A stretch of 64,000 nt of DNA from Castanea sativa (lineage: Eukaryota > Streptophyta > Magnoliopsida > Fagales > Fagaceae), in the NCBI RefSeq assembly GCF_040712315.1, contig NC_134015.1:15199095-15263094 (forward strand), read 5' to 3'. Both the position numbers and the translations under genes were made by a program. Every line of letters begins with the position of its first letter. The stretch's first letter is position 1. Below, piece after piece: positions 1 through 12,822 of this stretch. Below the pieces are notes generated by a model. It was not told where the DNA came from. It saw nothing but the letters and a program-made list of their open reading frames with translations, and did no database searches.

Positions 1-904
1 TCGTGCTGCATTAAACATCACCAATGTTTCCAAGATAGAGGATATGCCACTTGGTGGGCAAAAAATTCAAAACCAATTCGAAATGAGAATGAGAACAAAG
101 AGAATGAGAACCACTTAATCAAAATTTGAAGAAATATGCCCAGGTACCACAATGAAATTTTTGAAATAATTTTCTTTTGTGTCGTCCCTGTTCTGTTACA
201 ACTGCATTGTTTAATGTCAAGATGTCTCCTTTTTTTTTTGTATAGTATAGATATGTCTCCTTTAGTTGCATTGTTTCATTCTTGTAGGTGTCTTTGTCAC
301 TTCACTACCTCTCTCTCTAAATGAACAAGCTTATTTTTGTGGGGGTATAAACCCAATTCTAAAGGACGTTGATTCAAAGAAAAAGCAGAATTAATGAAAG
401 TTGTAATTTAATTTGTTACAGAATTCAATTTCTTTTAATGGTAAAATTTTTCAAAATTATTCCAACTCCAAAATTTTTTTTTTTTTTTTTTGTAACTTAC
501 CGATTCTAATTTCTTTGACTGCTTAAACATCGAGTTGCATTAATTTTATTTCTGGTATGATTGTTTTGGTTTTTCACAATATGATTAGAGCTCCAACTAA
601 GAGGCCATCTCCCTACCTTATCGCTCCCTTTAAAGAGAAGGGGGGGGGGGGGGGTGGCTTCAGCAGTTTCCTTAGCCAATTGAGGCCTTGATGCCATGCC
701 TATGATCACCTGCCTAGAATTTTGCGTTTTAATTCCAATGTTGATTTTCCTCTAGCAAGTTGTTTGTGAAGTGGATTAGTTTGTTGTTTTATCCTCTTTT
801 TTTTTTTTTTTTTTTTTTTCAGATTTACAACTTGCCCAAATATAGTCATACTATTTCACAATCTGCTTAAAGAATTATGTTCTTGAATTTACATAATATA
901 ACAG
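1..904. other. Left edge, mostly intron-like sequence
   Basis: AT-rich sequence with long T tracts and a G homopolymer near 642-655. Frame 2 on the plus strand is open from the window edge to a TAA at about 117, reading RAALNITNVSKIEDMPLGG before turning Arg/Met/Thr-rich. This may be the end of an exon running in from outside the window, since a possible donor (GTGGGC) follows the PLG codons. I cannot identify it. The rest looks like intron ahead of the exon at 905. Confidence 0.3.
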
Positions 905-997
905 CCAGATGTTGCTTTGTACGGAAAGGATATGGGGGCAGGTGACTGGTCACTTCAAGAGGTTGGCCTCCGACCTGATATTAAAATAAACGTGTAA
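905..997 (+). CDS. Last exon of an unidentified plus-strand gene
   Basis: After an acceptor (AACAG) the frame reads 30 codons, starting PDVALYGKDMGAGDW and ending GLRPDIKINV, then TAA. The composition is that of a real protein (mixed hydrophobic and charged residues, Trp, no simple repeat), unlike the other short open frames here. The alternating pattern with a conserved-looking LYGK and a final hydrophobic strand vaguely recalls the end of a ubiquitin-like fold, but that is speculation. Upstream exons would lie in 1-904 or outside the window. The downstream sequence would be 3' UTR. Orientation is opposite to all other genes in the window. Confidence 0.4.
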   Translation, partial: PDVALYGKDMGAGDWSLQEVGLRPDIKINV

Positions 998-1558
998 TGA
1001 TGCTCCTGCTTAGTTAAGAATCATAAGCATGGATCAGTTGTTTACCAGTTGAACATGTTCTTAATACACTTTCTGCTCATTCCAAGGCCCTTTCTTTCTA
1101 TTAAAACTTTGCAGGCTTTGAACCAACAACTTTTTATTCTGTTTTATGATGTATATTCCTTTTTCTTATGCTAACCTGCTGCCCAATATTTTCTTATTGT
1201 TGATTTATATGTTCTTCTCCTAGTTGACTTTTGAAGTAAAAGTTTTTATCTTTGCAGGCTAACTTGGAGTTCTCTTTTTCTTTTAAAGGCTTAAGGCTAA
1301 GCCGAAGAGAGTTTTATTGGCTTGATCCAGTCAAAGAGGATAAAAAAAAAGGGAAAAGAAAGACAAACATTTGTGCAGTTGGTGATTCTTCTTCCATTCA
1401 ATATTTATATTTGCACTTATTAGTTGTTAATAATTTTGAAAATTCAAAAGTTTGCTATTTAGCATATGTATCAAGATTCTAAATTACTATTGTGTATTTA
1501 AGTACTATGTATGATTGTTTCTGATGAAATTCATTTGAGGGGCATCGAATTATATCAG

Positions 1559-1723
1559 GTTCTTTGATCTTCTCCTATTCAACCCCTCTTCATACTAATC
1601 TCCTTTGTTTGAGGCACCAGGCAATCACACTGGATCACCACTTCATGGCCATTGAATTCAACAAGACCCAAAGCCAACTAGTTGTTTCCTCCATACTTTC
1701 ATCCATTCCAAGGGGATTTAAAG
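1559..1723 (+). pseudogene. Candidate internal exon, unidentified
   Basis: The frame is open from a TATATCAG acceptor to a good donor (AAAG|GTGAGT). The second half reads like protein (DHHFMAIEFNKTQSQLVV, then SSILSSIPRGFK). It ends in phase 1, and the candidate exon at 3162 continues in exactly that phase to give FK-ASILFKNGKSAYEDIF across the junction. I do not recognise the family. No start codon or further downstream exon was found before the duplicated segment at 4495, so this may be a fragment or an alternative 3' part of the gene ending at 997. Confidence 0.3.
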
Positions 1724-3161
1724 GTGAGTTTCATCTCTCTCAATTGCTTATACTCCATGACTGAGGGAAGTAGTTTGATAGTGGTATACTAGAGTTTGAG
1801 TGGTTGTTAGGACTTAGGAGTGGGTATGGCCGGATTTTAGGGAGTCATTGGATGTCAAGTATGTTAGTTCCTATTGTATTTTAGACTAAATACAAGTATA
1901 TGGTGAATTAGGGAGAAATTTTATTAAATAGATAAAATTGAGCATGGAAGCCCAATATAGTGAAGTGAATGAATGTTAATGCTTGTGGCTTTAATTTAAG
2001 TCAAGTTTTGGACCTGATTTCTTTAGGAAAAAAAAAAAAAAGAAACCTATCACCTTACGTGAATATTAATAAATTTTGAATTAAGATTGTGAGTTGTTTT
2101 CATTTGAGGTCAGACTTTTGGAATTTTTAGCCACCTAGGTTTGTTAGGTCCAAATTTTGCTACTAAAGTTAAAATTCCTTTTCTTTTTTTTCTTTTTTTT
2201 TTTTTCCATTTGGAAAGGTTGGGGAGGGGGGCATTCATGTTGAGATGAATTTTCTTTGATATTTAGGTAGCTTGGATCTCAGTTGGATAATGTTATTGTT
2301 TCATGAATATTACAAAGTGCTGTATGATTTTGTAATTTGTAACCCTTGATGTTAACAAATTCCCAACTGGCTTCTTCCGCAATATAGTTCTAAGTAAAGG
2401 GATCCTGGAGGCACTCTAATTATGTTTCCAGGTGGGAAAGGAAGTGGAGCTTTCAAACTTTTTTAAAGATTTTTTTTTTTTTTTGGTAAAAAGAACTTTT
2501 TTAAAGATGATCCTATCATCTTTTGTTGGAGATATACAACTGAGATAAGTTTTATTAGTTATCTACTTCTAGGCTTTGAGATGTTCCCAAATAAAAAAAT
2601 GAATGTGGTTTCATGTGTTCTAGGTTGCAAGGTAGTTTTTCTTCCTATGCCAATTTAAATTTGAAGTTGGTACTAAGAATTTTTTAAAGGTAGTTTAGAA
2701 GTGTCCTGCCTTGGATCCACTTTTGTCATTCCTAATAATACCCTTGCAAATGTTCTTGTTATGAAGCTTTAGTTAATGATTTGTGGACATGCAATTTGCA
2801 ATCATGCTAGCTAGTCAGTGATAAGGAAGAGCTTATCAATATGGATACATGCTAGAAACTTTGAGTTGGTAACATAATGGGAAAGGCAGGGGAGGTGTGC
2901 ATATGAATAAAAATGTGCTTGAAGTTTCATGCATTAAGCCAAGATGTAGTTGTCTTTGCATGTACTGGAAATTGAAAATAATTTTTGGTCTTTTGCACTA
3001 TCAATGTGAATTGCTCTTCATTCTTATTCTTACTAGTTCAATTTTAGGCTTTACAATATTCTAATTATAGGAGATTTTTGGATGCTAATGACCTCTGATT
3101 ATCTGCACCCAGATTGCATGGCATCTGTGTTTCAGTTAAGTTATTTGTGGGTTTTGTGCAG

Positions 3162-3212
3162 CATCAATTCTGTTCAAGAATGGAAAATCAGCATATGAGG
3201 ATATCTTCAGAG
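3162..3212 (+). pseudogene. Candidate internal exon, unidentified
   Basis: A 51-bp exon candidate between TTTTGTGCAG and GAG|GTACAC. It reads ASILFKNGKSAYEDIFR when joined in phase to the exon ending at 1723. The phase match over a 1.4-kb gap and the canonical splice sites are the only support. Function unknown. Confidence 0.3.
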
Positions 3213-3902
3213 GTACACACAATGTTCTTCTGGCTTTGTTATTTAGGTGGCACTAAGAATGAAAGACAATTGTTGTGATATTATGCGGATTGATGCCATT
3301 TATAGGAGAAAAAAGAAAGCAAGAGAGAGAGAGAGAAGGGGTGTAAGAGAGAGAATGGAATGACAGGAACAAGGCCTTGAAAAGTCATTACAATAGTTTG
3401 TGGACTCAATTCAAAGATGCAAGGATCAATCCTGGGCAAGATGGATTTTCTTGTGATGGTACTAAACAAATGGTGGTAGACTGTCATCATGTTTTTTGGT
3501 GCCTGCATTGAGGTACATTAGTTTTCTGTTCATGTTTTCATTTAATATCTACCTTTGGGGTGATAGTGAATTGACAAAATATATCACATACAACAGCAGA
3601 TTGAAGATACAGCCAATCAATTCATGATATAGACAATGACATTCATGGAGTGGATATTGGTGTGTGTATATCCCATCATGGATCTGCAGAAAGAATGACT
3701 GGTCTGGTACATTGATTTCCTGGTCTAATTTTTTTGGCTATTTATCTGGTAGTGATTGTAATTTATTTCGTTTCTTAATTGATGAATTAAGTGGGAACTA
3801 AATGCAGTAAGACTTATTTAATTATTATCTGTTCTCTATTAGCTTATAGCAATGCTAACTCTAAGGCAAACATCTTCAACATGAAATGTACGAAAAACAT
3901 GT

Positions 3903-4003
3903 CCAACTAGCAAAGACTGATCCATGCATAAGATTTGTTAGGCATCATCCAACTAGCAAAAAGTGACCCATGCATAAGATTTGTCACTTTGTATAGGCAT
4001 CAT
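3903..4003. repeat. Imperfect two-copy tandem repeat, about 46-55 bp
   Basis: Both copies start CCAACTAGCAAA, share CCATGCATAAGATTTGT and end in GGCATCAT. The second copy carries a few extra bases before GGCATCAT. Looks like a local tandem duplication. Confidence 0.75.
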
Positions 4004-4573
4004 CCCGGTCAGAGGCTAACTTCTAGGAGTGATAGCTTGCCAGTGCAAATACTCTTACCCTGCAAACCGCAAATCAATAACCTGTGCAAAATACAAGAAA
4101 ACAATTCCTGAAACAGATCATTATATAGAATTTTCTTCAAAAAGTTGATTATATAAAATTATTATGTTTCAATGAGTTGTACTTTTGAAAGTACAAACAA
4201 GGTAAAATAACTACTAGTCGATTTCACACAAACAACCTGGAGGGAATAATCATTGGAAATTGGCTCTCTACTTTGCAGAAGTCTAGGCAGGTGACCATCC
4301 CCAAGGAAATTGAACTCCATTTTTCTTATAACAACCATACAATTCACCTACATTGTTAGAGAATTAAAGAATAAAATAGTCCAAGAAAATTAGCATTTCC
4401 CCCATTTTTGAAGGGAGCAAAATCTATTTGTAAGATTTTAAGTCACTCTTGGTTAAATGCTTCTACCCATTCCCATAGACTTGGCCAGCTAGTAAAATTG
4501 TTGAACTCCCAAACGACTTTAAAATTGTACCAAATTTAACAGTTTAATGGCTTTATGAGTGGAATACCTAGCC

Positions 4574-5080
4574 CTAAATTTCAGTCCAAGGATCCACTCC
4601 TACTCTGACTTCTGAATTTTTCTTTTTAATGGTTTTGAGAAGTTCCCTTGAAATTTCTTCTCCCAATTGAAGGTTATCATCCGTGAAGGTATTAACACCA
4701 TTCTGAACCAAAGCATAATACAAATGGCATGTAAAACCATAACGGGTATCTTCATTTCTAAAACTCAAGAAGACATCAAAGTCCTTGGATTGGTGGGTGA
4801 AAGAGGAAGATGAAGCTCCATTGCTTTTCAGAAGAGCCGTAAAGGATTGCTCAGCAGATGGTTGAGCAGATCTGAAAGGATGAGGAGAATGAAAGATGTG
4901 ATGAAAATTTGGAAGAATTGGCTCTTGGACTATCGCCTGCTCACAAATTACGTATTGACCAGGGTTGTCTAGATGACTCAAGAAATGGAATGACAAATTG
5001 GGAAGAGCTTTAAGATAGATTGGTTCCCATTTAGTGTTAGTGGATGACTCATGAGTCATAAGGGTTCTTTTGTAAATCAC
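4574..5080 (-). pseudogene. Truncated TIR-domain (TNL-type) fragment, unit A
   Basis: The frame contains the start of a plant TIR domain: KDFDVFLSFRNEDTR, then FTCHLYYALVQNGVNTF, DDNLQLGEEI and LLKTIKKK. This covers about the first 60 residues of a domain that is normally about 150 and is followed by NB-ARC and LRR parts in TNL immune receptors. After TIKKK the sequence leaves the family and ends in 13 unrelated codons and a stop. No NB-ARC or LRR coding sequence follows. The start codon present in unit B (MALLKS) is ACG here (TALLKS), leaving only an upstream ATG in what looks like old 5' UTR. The usual FRG of the TIR motif is FRN. I call it a relic. A short TIR-only product cannot be excluded. 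Confidence 0.75.
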
Positions 5081-5262
5081 TGATTGTTTTTGAGTCTTCA
5101 GTGAAAAAAAATATATAGAAAAAGAAAAGGAGATAAGAAAGGAAGGAAAGCCAGTCCATGATAGATCAAAGTGCTTACATTAATGGAAATGATTGAGAGA
5201 CCCTATCTTCCACGATTTGTCAAAAAAGTTAATTACTTTTTTGCTTTCTCATAAAATATTTC

Positions 5263-5265
<3 letters not shown>

Positions 5266-5303
<38 letters not shown>
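5266..5303. repeat. (TA)n microsatellite
   Basis: Pure TA run between the TIR relic and the AKR copy A 3' end. The corresponding place in unit B (about 25368-25396) has a GT/TA mixture instead. Confidence 0.9.
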
Positions 5304-5307
<4 letters not shown>

Positions 5308-5972
5308 GAAAACTTCTTATGGTTCCATATTCTCTATTTCTGTACCCAAAATGTTGGCCTCAGACTAGGAATAAGCAGCAGTGGCCAAAGCTTAAGAAGC
5401 TATGGTAAGATACATTTCTCTCACCTTTCACTTCAGCTCAATTGAGTAAAGATGTTGATAAGAAGCAAATATTTGTAAGAAATTTGCAATCACCATATCT
5501 GTGAGTGCCCAAAATGGAAGAAAATAGACAAAATTCTTAAACAACAGAGTAACCAGAATCATAATTATCGTAACACACAAAACAAGCAGCGTCACTGTTC
5601 TGTGAATTCAATATTACACCATTCATCATAGTCTTAACAGTAAGTAACCAAATCTCAAACATAGTTTGGACTGTTCTTTGGTAGCTGATCATCTTCGTCT
5701 TTCACAATTTGAAGTAGCTTTATGTGGCCTCGTGAATTTATTTCTTTCCATGAGACATGCACTTCCCATTGTGCACATAGCTTATTATGCTAACTTACTT
5801 TCTTTTTCTGGCGTATTTGCAAACTTCCATGAGCAGTGAATAAAAGCGTCAGTTGTTCTATGCCCTGCCACCTCGTTGATGGTTATTACATCAGAAATCT
5901 CCTTCAAATCTTCTTTGGTGAGCTTCACTCTAAAGGAACTGATATTGGCATCAAGATTTTTAGGGGGTGTTT

Positions 5973-6077
5973 GGTAGAGTAGTTTGAGATGAGATTTTTG
6001 CAGTTTTTTTAAATACGTGTGGGTGAAAAAGTGTGTGAAAATGTGTATAATGTTGTTTAAAATGTGAAAATATGAGT
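5973..6077. mobile_element. Small MITE-like insertion in exon 7 of AKR copy A
   Basis: Unit B has an uninterrupted exon 7 here. In unit A 105 bp plus a TTA duplication (5970-5972 and 6078-6080) interrupt it. One end is GGGGGTGTTTGGTAGAG, typical of PIF/Harbinger- or hAT-type plant MITEs. I do not see the matching inverted end, so the element may be truncated. Insertion plus TSD is 108 bp, so the frame is kept, but the last in-element codons on the minus strand read ACC CCC TAA, a premature stop. Confidence 0.7.
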
Positions 6078-7000
6078 TTAATTTTTGTAGTCCCTACAAA
6101 TCCATGAGAAGTGTTAAAAAAATATATCAGTCACAAGCAATAAATCTTAGTTCAAGACCATATTTAAAAAATTAGTGCAGGTCGTGATATACACAGTACT
6201 ACTACTAAGGAGTTGTTATCTTTGGACCGAAGGATACCCCCTCCCTGCCCCCCTCCCCCCCCCTCTCTCCCCAGAATAAAAGAGGGAGGGGGCAACTGAC
6301 AAATTTTAAGAGAGGAAATATTACAAGATTAAAAAACGATAAATTCAAAAATTCAGGAATTATGTGAGAATCATCCAGATAATATATGGACATAATTCAA
6401 GAAAAATCGTAATTATGACTTTAGTTTCTGTTATGAACACCACACGTAGTTGAGTTTACTCAAGTTGTACACGCACATTTTTGGGACCAGATTGTTTGAG
6501 CTACAGCCTACATAAGAAGTATATGGCTAAACATAAGATTTGATTACTCTTCAAATGAGCCACATAACTTTGTATGCTGCAAAGATGCTGGTGTATTGGG
6601 CAAGAAAAACTGATGGAAGTTTGAGATTACCATCAAATTTCAAGAAGTTATAAGACTGAAAACTTTTCTACCTAAATACAGTTGCTGAACATGCCATGAT
6701 TGTGTCATACTAGTTGTGAATTGGCAGGTCACAAAGAAAAGTGGGGTTTTGTTCATTCATAACATGAAAAGTAGGTACAGTACTCTAATCCATTTTTCTT
6801 GATAATGAAGGAGGTATTTCAGATTTTATAGTGATTGACTGATGGTGAATTTAGAGCAGCCTCAGTGGAAAAACATGCCACTTTATCTCTTCCCCTGATT
6901 AGCCCAAGCTATTCTTCTGCCCATTAAAGTTGAAAGGCTGCTGGTAAAAGATGAATACTTGAAGCTGAAGGTGAATAAACATTAAAAAGGAGTCACTTAC

Positions 7001-7154
7001 CAGGGATAGGTGCCACATCATCTCCTTGATGAAGAATCCATCCAAGTGCAAGTTGTGCAGGGCTGCATCCATGTTTTTCAGCCAACTTTCCTATTTGAAA
7101 ATAAATGGTCTTGTTTTGCTCTAAGCTCTCTGCTTGAAATCTAGGATGTATGTT
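7001..7154 (-). pseudogene. Exon 6 of AKR copy A
   Basis: CAG|AAC acceptor and CCTG|GTAAGT donor. Reads NIHPRFQAES, then [20 protein letters not shown] and QGDDVAPIP, the AKR segment leading to the NADPH-binding GTTK motif. Differs from copy B exon 6 by very few bases, so this exon alone shows no damage. Confidence 0.9.
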
Positions 7155-7787
7155 CTGATGAAAGGAAAGGTTACACATTAGTCCCAAGCTTAATCTCACA
7201 AGCAACAAGAAAAAATAATAATAAATTTGCAACAAGCCCATTAAAAATTGTTTGTATGTCTTGTTAGGTATTTTAGTGTTGGCTGATTAAATCACGAAGT
7301 TTCCTTGTAATTGTTCAAGAATTTTAATTTTTAATTTGGTGTAATTGAGGGTGAAGACGGAAGATTGTGTTCACTGTGCACATCTGTAAAATTTGGTTGA
7401 GTGGACTTATATTCGGTCGGGCGAATATATAACGTAGTTCAGAAGCATGGTCGACAGTCTTTCATTCAACATTCAGTCGAGAGAACTTGTTAAAGAAAGC
7501 ACCAACTTAGGCTTTTACAACACTTTTTGGGGCCAATCACTCCTCAAACCCTTGACAAATAAAGTCTAAAATTAAACCCTGATTTTAGAGGAGTGATTTC
7601 AAAGGAGGAAGATGGCCAATAAATCCTTGAGAAAAACTATTCCAAGCGCAAAAGATCTTTCACCCTCTCCCATTGCCTAAATTTGAGAGGATTCACACTA
7701 CCAAGCACAAGAAAACCACCTGTGTTGTTGGAGCATTCATTAAAACCACAAAGACTTACCAAAATCTTCAAGAAGTCTTGAAGTATC

Positions 7788-8586
7788 TGTTAGGAATCCA
7801 GATTTGGTTAATTCAATCAATTTGCAAATTATGCTTTCCAATTCAGATTTGGTTAACTCAATCCACAAACCAATATTCCAAAATAAATAACTGCAGAAAA
7901 TAAAGAACACAAGCAATATGATTACAAAGAGAAAAGCCTAACAAGAAAACTCTCTAGGGGTTTACCACCACTCCTCAAGGAAACAAATCCACTCATAGAA
8001 TATAAGTTTGTACAATAGAATTAACTCTAATTCTGAAGCTACCTCTACTGTATTTACCAACATGACTGCAAGCAACTCCAACTCCTTGAACTTTTCTATG
8101 GCAGATTCTATTCATATGAGCACTCTGTTTATGACTTAAAGAACCCTCTAGAAGGTTTCCACAACTAGTTAGTGTTATGCAGTATCTTTAGCATTATTAC
8201 TGGTCTGGAGATCTTCTTTGGTTAATGGTGAGTGAGAACTCGGTCATGAAACCCTAAGCATATAAAAACACAGCCCTCAAAACTTATTTAAGTTGTCTCA
8301 TATTAGTCCTTTTATACTCTAGCAAGTAGATCACAAAAAACTTCAGATTGGATGAATTAATTGTCAGGATTGAGAATCTGGATCCATGATTCTCAATTAA
8401 CCAATAGGTGTCAAGAGCCTAGAGACATGTCAAGCTTTTTTTGATCAATTGATAGGTGTCGAGCTATGTGTTGAGATTCCAAAATGTTTCTTCTTTTTTG
8501 AGGTGTTTTTGGGTTTGAGTCTTGAACTTCAAAACACATGCAGGACTTAACTTTTGTTAGCCAACTGACACACTATGAACCTAATA
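7788..8586. mobile_element. Solo LTR in AKR A intron 5
   Basis: Starts TGTTAGGAATCC and ends CCTAATA (the usual CA end is mutated to TA), giving the TGTTAGG/CCTAAYA inverted ends common in Copia-type LTRs. The flanks are GTATC on the left and GTAAC on the right. The unit B counterpart (27661-28482) still has perfect GTAAC on both sides. Only one LTR is present, with no coding interior. Being in both units, it predates the duplication. Confidence 0.7.
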
Positions 8587-8910
8587 GTAACCAAGAGCCT
8601 TGTTTGGCAGTCAGCATATTGACTTGCTGCATCAAAAAACTGTGAAGATACAGGGCATGAATCTGCAGTTGCAAGCAAAAGTGGGGAGCTCAAGTACGGT
8701 ATACTTTTTCAGAAAGTGTAGCAAGTGTAGTCTATACCATAACAGTCTTTGTAGTGGATTTGATGGGTTGGACTTTGGCCCAGCGTCTTTTTCCCAATTG
8801 GGTTTCACTTCATGAAAAATTCCTCGTCTGTGTGTGTAATTTTTTCATGTGTTGTTTATTTCATGCTTGATTATCCATGATTTAAATTGTGCATGAAAAT
8901 GATTAATTAA

Positions 8911-9102
8911 TGAGAGATGCTACGTCTACAATATTTTTTTAACATTTTCACAACAAATCACAGGTGGTTAGTTGTTATTAGTTCAAATTTGAACCTAACA
9001 CAAAGATTACTTTTTTGCCCCAATAATACCAATCAATAACAACCTGCCATTTAGAATTTGTTCTAAAAATGTTGTAAAAATATTATAGACATATTATTTC
9101 AC
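8911..9102. mobile_element. 192-bp hAT-like MITE in AKR A intron 5
   Basis: Flanked by a perfect 8-bp duplication TTAATTAA (8903-8910, 9103-9110). Unit B has the empty site with one TTAATTAA. The ends are inverted repeats: the left end reads TCTACAATATTTTT and the right end read in reverse is TCTATAATATTTTT, with similarity over about 40 bp. Confidence 0.85.
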
Positions 9103-9541
9103 TTAATTAAATATCTAGAATTGATTCCTCGTCAGTGTTTTTTTTTTTTCATAATTTAAATGCACAGAAAAAGTCAAGACAAATATGTGCCACATACCAG
9201 AAAACTGTTTGCACGTACCCTTTCTATAAATGCTTTGCCACCAAAGAATCCATGACCAAGAGGGTTGTATGGTACTATTCCAATTCCAAGCTCCCTGTAC
9301 ATTTTGGCATATCCAAAGGACACTTTTCATTCCATAATGTGGAGTTCAAACATATTGTGCCAGCAGTATAGTAAAAGATAAATGCAAATAATCCCAAGTG
9401 GCTCCTCGGGCTGGAACCATGCATCAAGAAATATGCCTTATGAAGTGGAGGTCACTTGCTTAAATCTTCCTCATCCCCTTCCCTTACCTTGGGGGCGAGT
9501 CATTCTGAATGGAACACCCAATAGTTTTGAAGAGAATATGA

Positions 9542-10509
9542 GGCAAAATTTTTCAAATAACTATAAAAATCAAACTATATCATTAGTTAGCCAAAGTTTG
9601 AAACAAATTTGGTATATAACAAATCGAGTCCCTTAGACTCGATTTTGGAATGCTAAATCGAGTGCACAGATCTCGATTTCAACCTCATTCGGAGCTGATG
9701 TGGACACCTGGTCCACGTCGGCATAGAAATCGAGTTCTACGAACTCGAGTTCTGTCAAATAGAAATCGAGTCCGTAGGACTCGATTTCGTATCACCTAAA
9801 CCCAGACATCGCTGAAGAAGAAAACGTTGAAGAACCAGAGATGAAGAAATCAAAACCCATGCGTCGAAGAAGAAGAAGAAATCAAAACCCAGAAATCAAA
9901 ACCCATGCGCCGAAGAAATCAAAACCCAGAAATCGCTGAAGAAGAAAACGCTGAAGAACCAGAGATGAAGAAATCAAAACCCATGCGCCGAAGAAGAAGA
10001 AATCAAAACCCAGAAATCAAAACCCAGAAATCCGATCAAAACGCCGAAGAAGAAATCCAGAGAACAAAACATCGAAGAACACCGAGTGGAGAGTGGGTTT
10101 GATTCGTTTTGGATTTGATTAGTTCACGAGTTTTTGGGGCTTGGAAGTGGAGAGTTGCTGAAACAACACTCGGTTTTTGGGGCTTGGCTTGGAAGAACAC
10201 CAAGTTGGTTTTTGGAACAACGCTCGATTCTTTGAATAGAACGTAAATTTCTGAAACAAAATGAAATCGAGTCCTAAGGACTCGATTTCTATTTGACAGA
10301 ACTCGAGTCCTCTGGACTCGAGTTTTATGCCGACGTGGACTCCCTGTCCACATCAGCTACAAACGACCTTGAAATCGAGTTTATTACCCTCGATTTAGCA
10401 TTCCAAAATCGAGTTCAAAGGACTCGAATTGTTAGATACCAAATTTGTTTCAAACTTTGGCTAACTAATGATATAGTTTGATTTTTATAGTTATTTGAAA
10501 AATTTTGCC
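9542..10509. mobile_element. MULE-type MITE, twin 1 (AKR A intron 4)
   Basis: 968 bp. Both ends are long inverted repeats starting GGCAAAATTTTTCAAATAAC and extending about 85 bp. Perfect 9-bp target duplication AGAATATGA (9533-9541 and 10510-10518). Unit B has one copy of this sequence at the empty site. TIR length and 9-bp TSD fit Mutator-like elements. No transposase: the interior is GA-rich repeats (GAAGAAGAAATCAAAACCC) with an internal tandem duplication, and several 25-bp palindromes of the type ATCGAGTCC-N-GGACTCGAT. It sits only 7 bp outside the exon 4 donor of AKR copy A. Confidence 0.95.
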
Positions 10510-10523
10510 AGAATATGAAGTTA

Positions 10524-11595
<1,072 letters not shown>

Positions 11596-11854
11596 TATTT
11601 TGTCTGCACTAGCTTCAGACAATCCAATATACTTTACTTTTCCTTCTTCCACCAGCTTCTTAAGTTCCCTAATCTACGATCCAGAAAAATAAGTTTTCAT
11701 ATATGAATTGCCTAGTTTACAACTTCAGGAAAGTGAAGGAATAATACAGCACTACTTCTGAGTTGGAGTAAGGGAAATTCTGCTTATAAATATTGATGTC
11801 ACATGGAGAATACATTTATAAAAAAGGGGGAAAAAGAAGTTTTGTAACACTTAC

Positions 11855-12037
11855 AGTCTCCTCTATAGGTACTGTTGTGTCAATCCGGTGTTGATAATAG
11901 AGATCAATGTAATCCAAACCAAGGCGCTTCAGACTATCCTCAGGGGTACCATTTATTTCAACATTATTAAGATCAATTTTGACAATACCAAATTTTGTAG
12001 CTAACTGAATCTTTTCTCGAGGCAAGTGCTTCAGTGC
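11855..12037 (-). pseudogene. Exon 3 of AKR copy A with 21-bp deletion
   Basis: Acceptor TTTTCAG|GCACTG, donor GACT|GTAAGT. Reads [20 protein letters not shown] through NGTPE, then directly [18 protein letters not shown]. Copies B and C have YVRSCCE between TPE and the next residue. The lost 21 bp are bounded by a repeated TCA, suggesting a slippage or microhomology deletion. Catalytic Lys (ATKFG) and His (YYQH) codons remain. Confidence 0.9.
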
Positions 12038-12104
12038 CTGAAAATGCCTTTTTGAATTATACTGTTTACTCATAAGCCAACTAGAAAAAGCCACCAATTA
12101 CTAA

Positions 12105-12327
12105 GGGTCCGTTTGGATAGAACTTATTGCTGAAAACTGAAAACTGAAAACACTGTAGCAAAATAATTTTTAAAGGGGTAAAAAACACTGTTCATTCCAA
12201 AAGTTACTGTTCATTGGCCTAAAATCACTCTTCATGGCCAATGAACAGTAACAAACACGCGTTGAAAAAAAAACAAAACAAAACAAAACGTGGACGCAGC
12301 TAGAAGAAGCTGGATCCAAACGTATTC
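12105..12327. mobile_element. Tourist-like MITE in AKR A intron 2
   Basis: 223 bp starting GGGTCCGTTTGGATAG and ending with the inverted form (ATCCAAACGTATTC), flanked by TAA on both sides. Unit B has the empty site. Related to the elements at 32638 and 43852. TSD TWA and ends fit PIF/Harbinger (Tourist). Confidence 0.9.
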
Positions 12328-12822
12328 TAAGAAAACCAATGTTACAGTAAAGATGCGCATTCAAATGGTTCAGTTTCTGTTTCTCGAAAGAGAAATAGCA
12401 TGATACATGAGTGAAAACATTATGTTTGATTAATCAACTTAAACAAAAAAAATTTATTTTCTTCTTTTCAAAAATAAAAAAGGTTAGCTTCCTTGTAACC
12501 CCAAAGCATGGAAATTGTTTGGTGACAAATGTTTATGATCAAAGCTTTGGTATAAAGAAATTATTTTCTTAATTAGCAAAAAATTATTTAAAGCAGTCAA
12601 TTAATATAAAAAATTATAATTTGGAAGAAGTTCTTCAGAAGTCATTTCCTATGATTCAGGATTTTGTTAAATACAAGATTGATCTTTCTAGATAACAAGT
12701 TATATTCTTTCAAAGGGTAAAAAGTGGCTCCCTTCCTATAGTTGGAGAATGCTTTTCTGAAAATAAGCTGGATCTATGATATCTTCTTAAAATAATACAC
12801 AAACAATTCAAAGAGTAATGAT

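Larger units (their letters stand above)
998..4494. other. Stretch with little recognisable content
   Basis: Apart from the two candidate exons at 1559 and 3162 and the short tandem repeat at 3903, I see only AT-rich sequence with T tracts, a GA-rich patch near 3305-3340 and short chance frames. This part has no counterpart in unit B, so it lies outside the segmental duplication. Confidence 0.5.

Noticed and set aside
1252..1482. 76-codon plus-strand frame after a TTTGCAG acceptor-like site
   Set aside because: Becomes Lys-rich over an A run and then ends without a donor or family resemblance. Not convincing even as an exon.
8911..9102. Assignment of the 192-bp element to a stowaway-type (TA) family
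   Set aside because: The perfect duplication is 8 bp (TTAATTAA) by comparison with the empty site in unit B, which fits hAT better.
9135..9636. Plus-strand frames over AKR A exon 5 and intron 4, with copies at 28815-29445
   Set aside because: Antisense shadows of the AKR exons 5 and 4; the minus strand carries the conserved protein.
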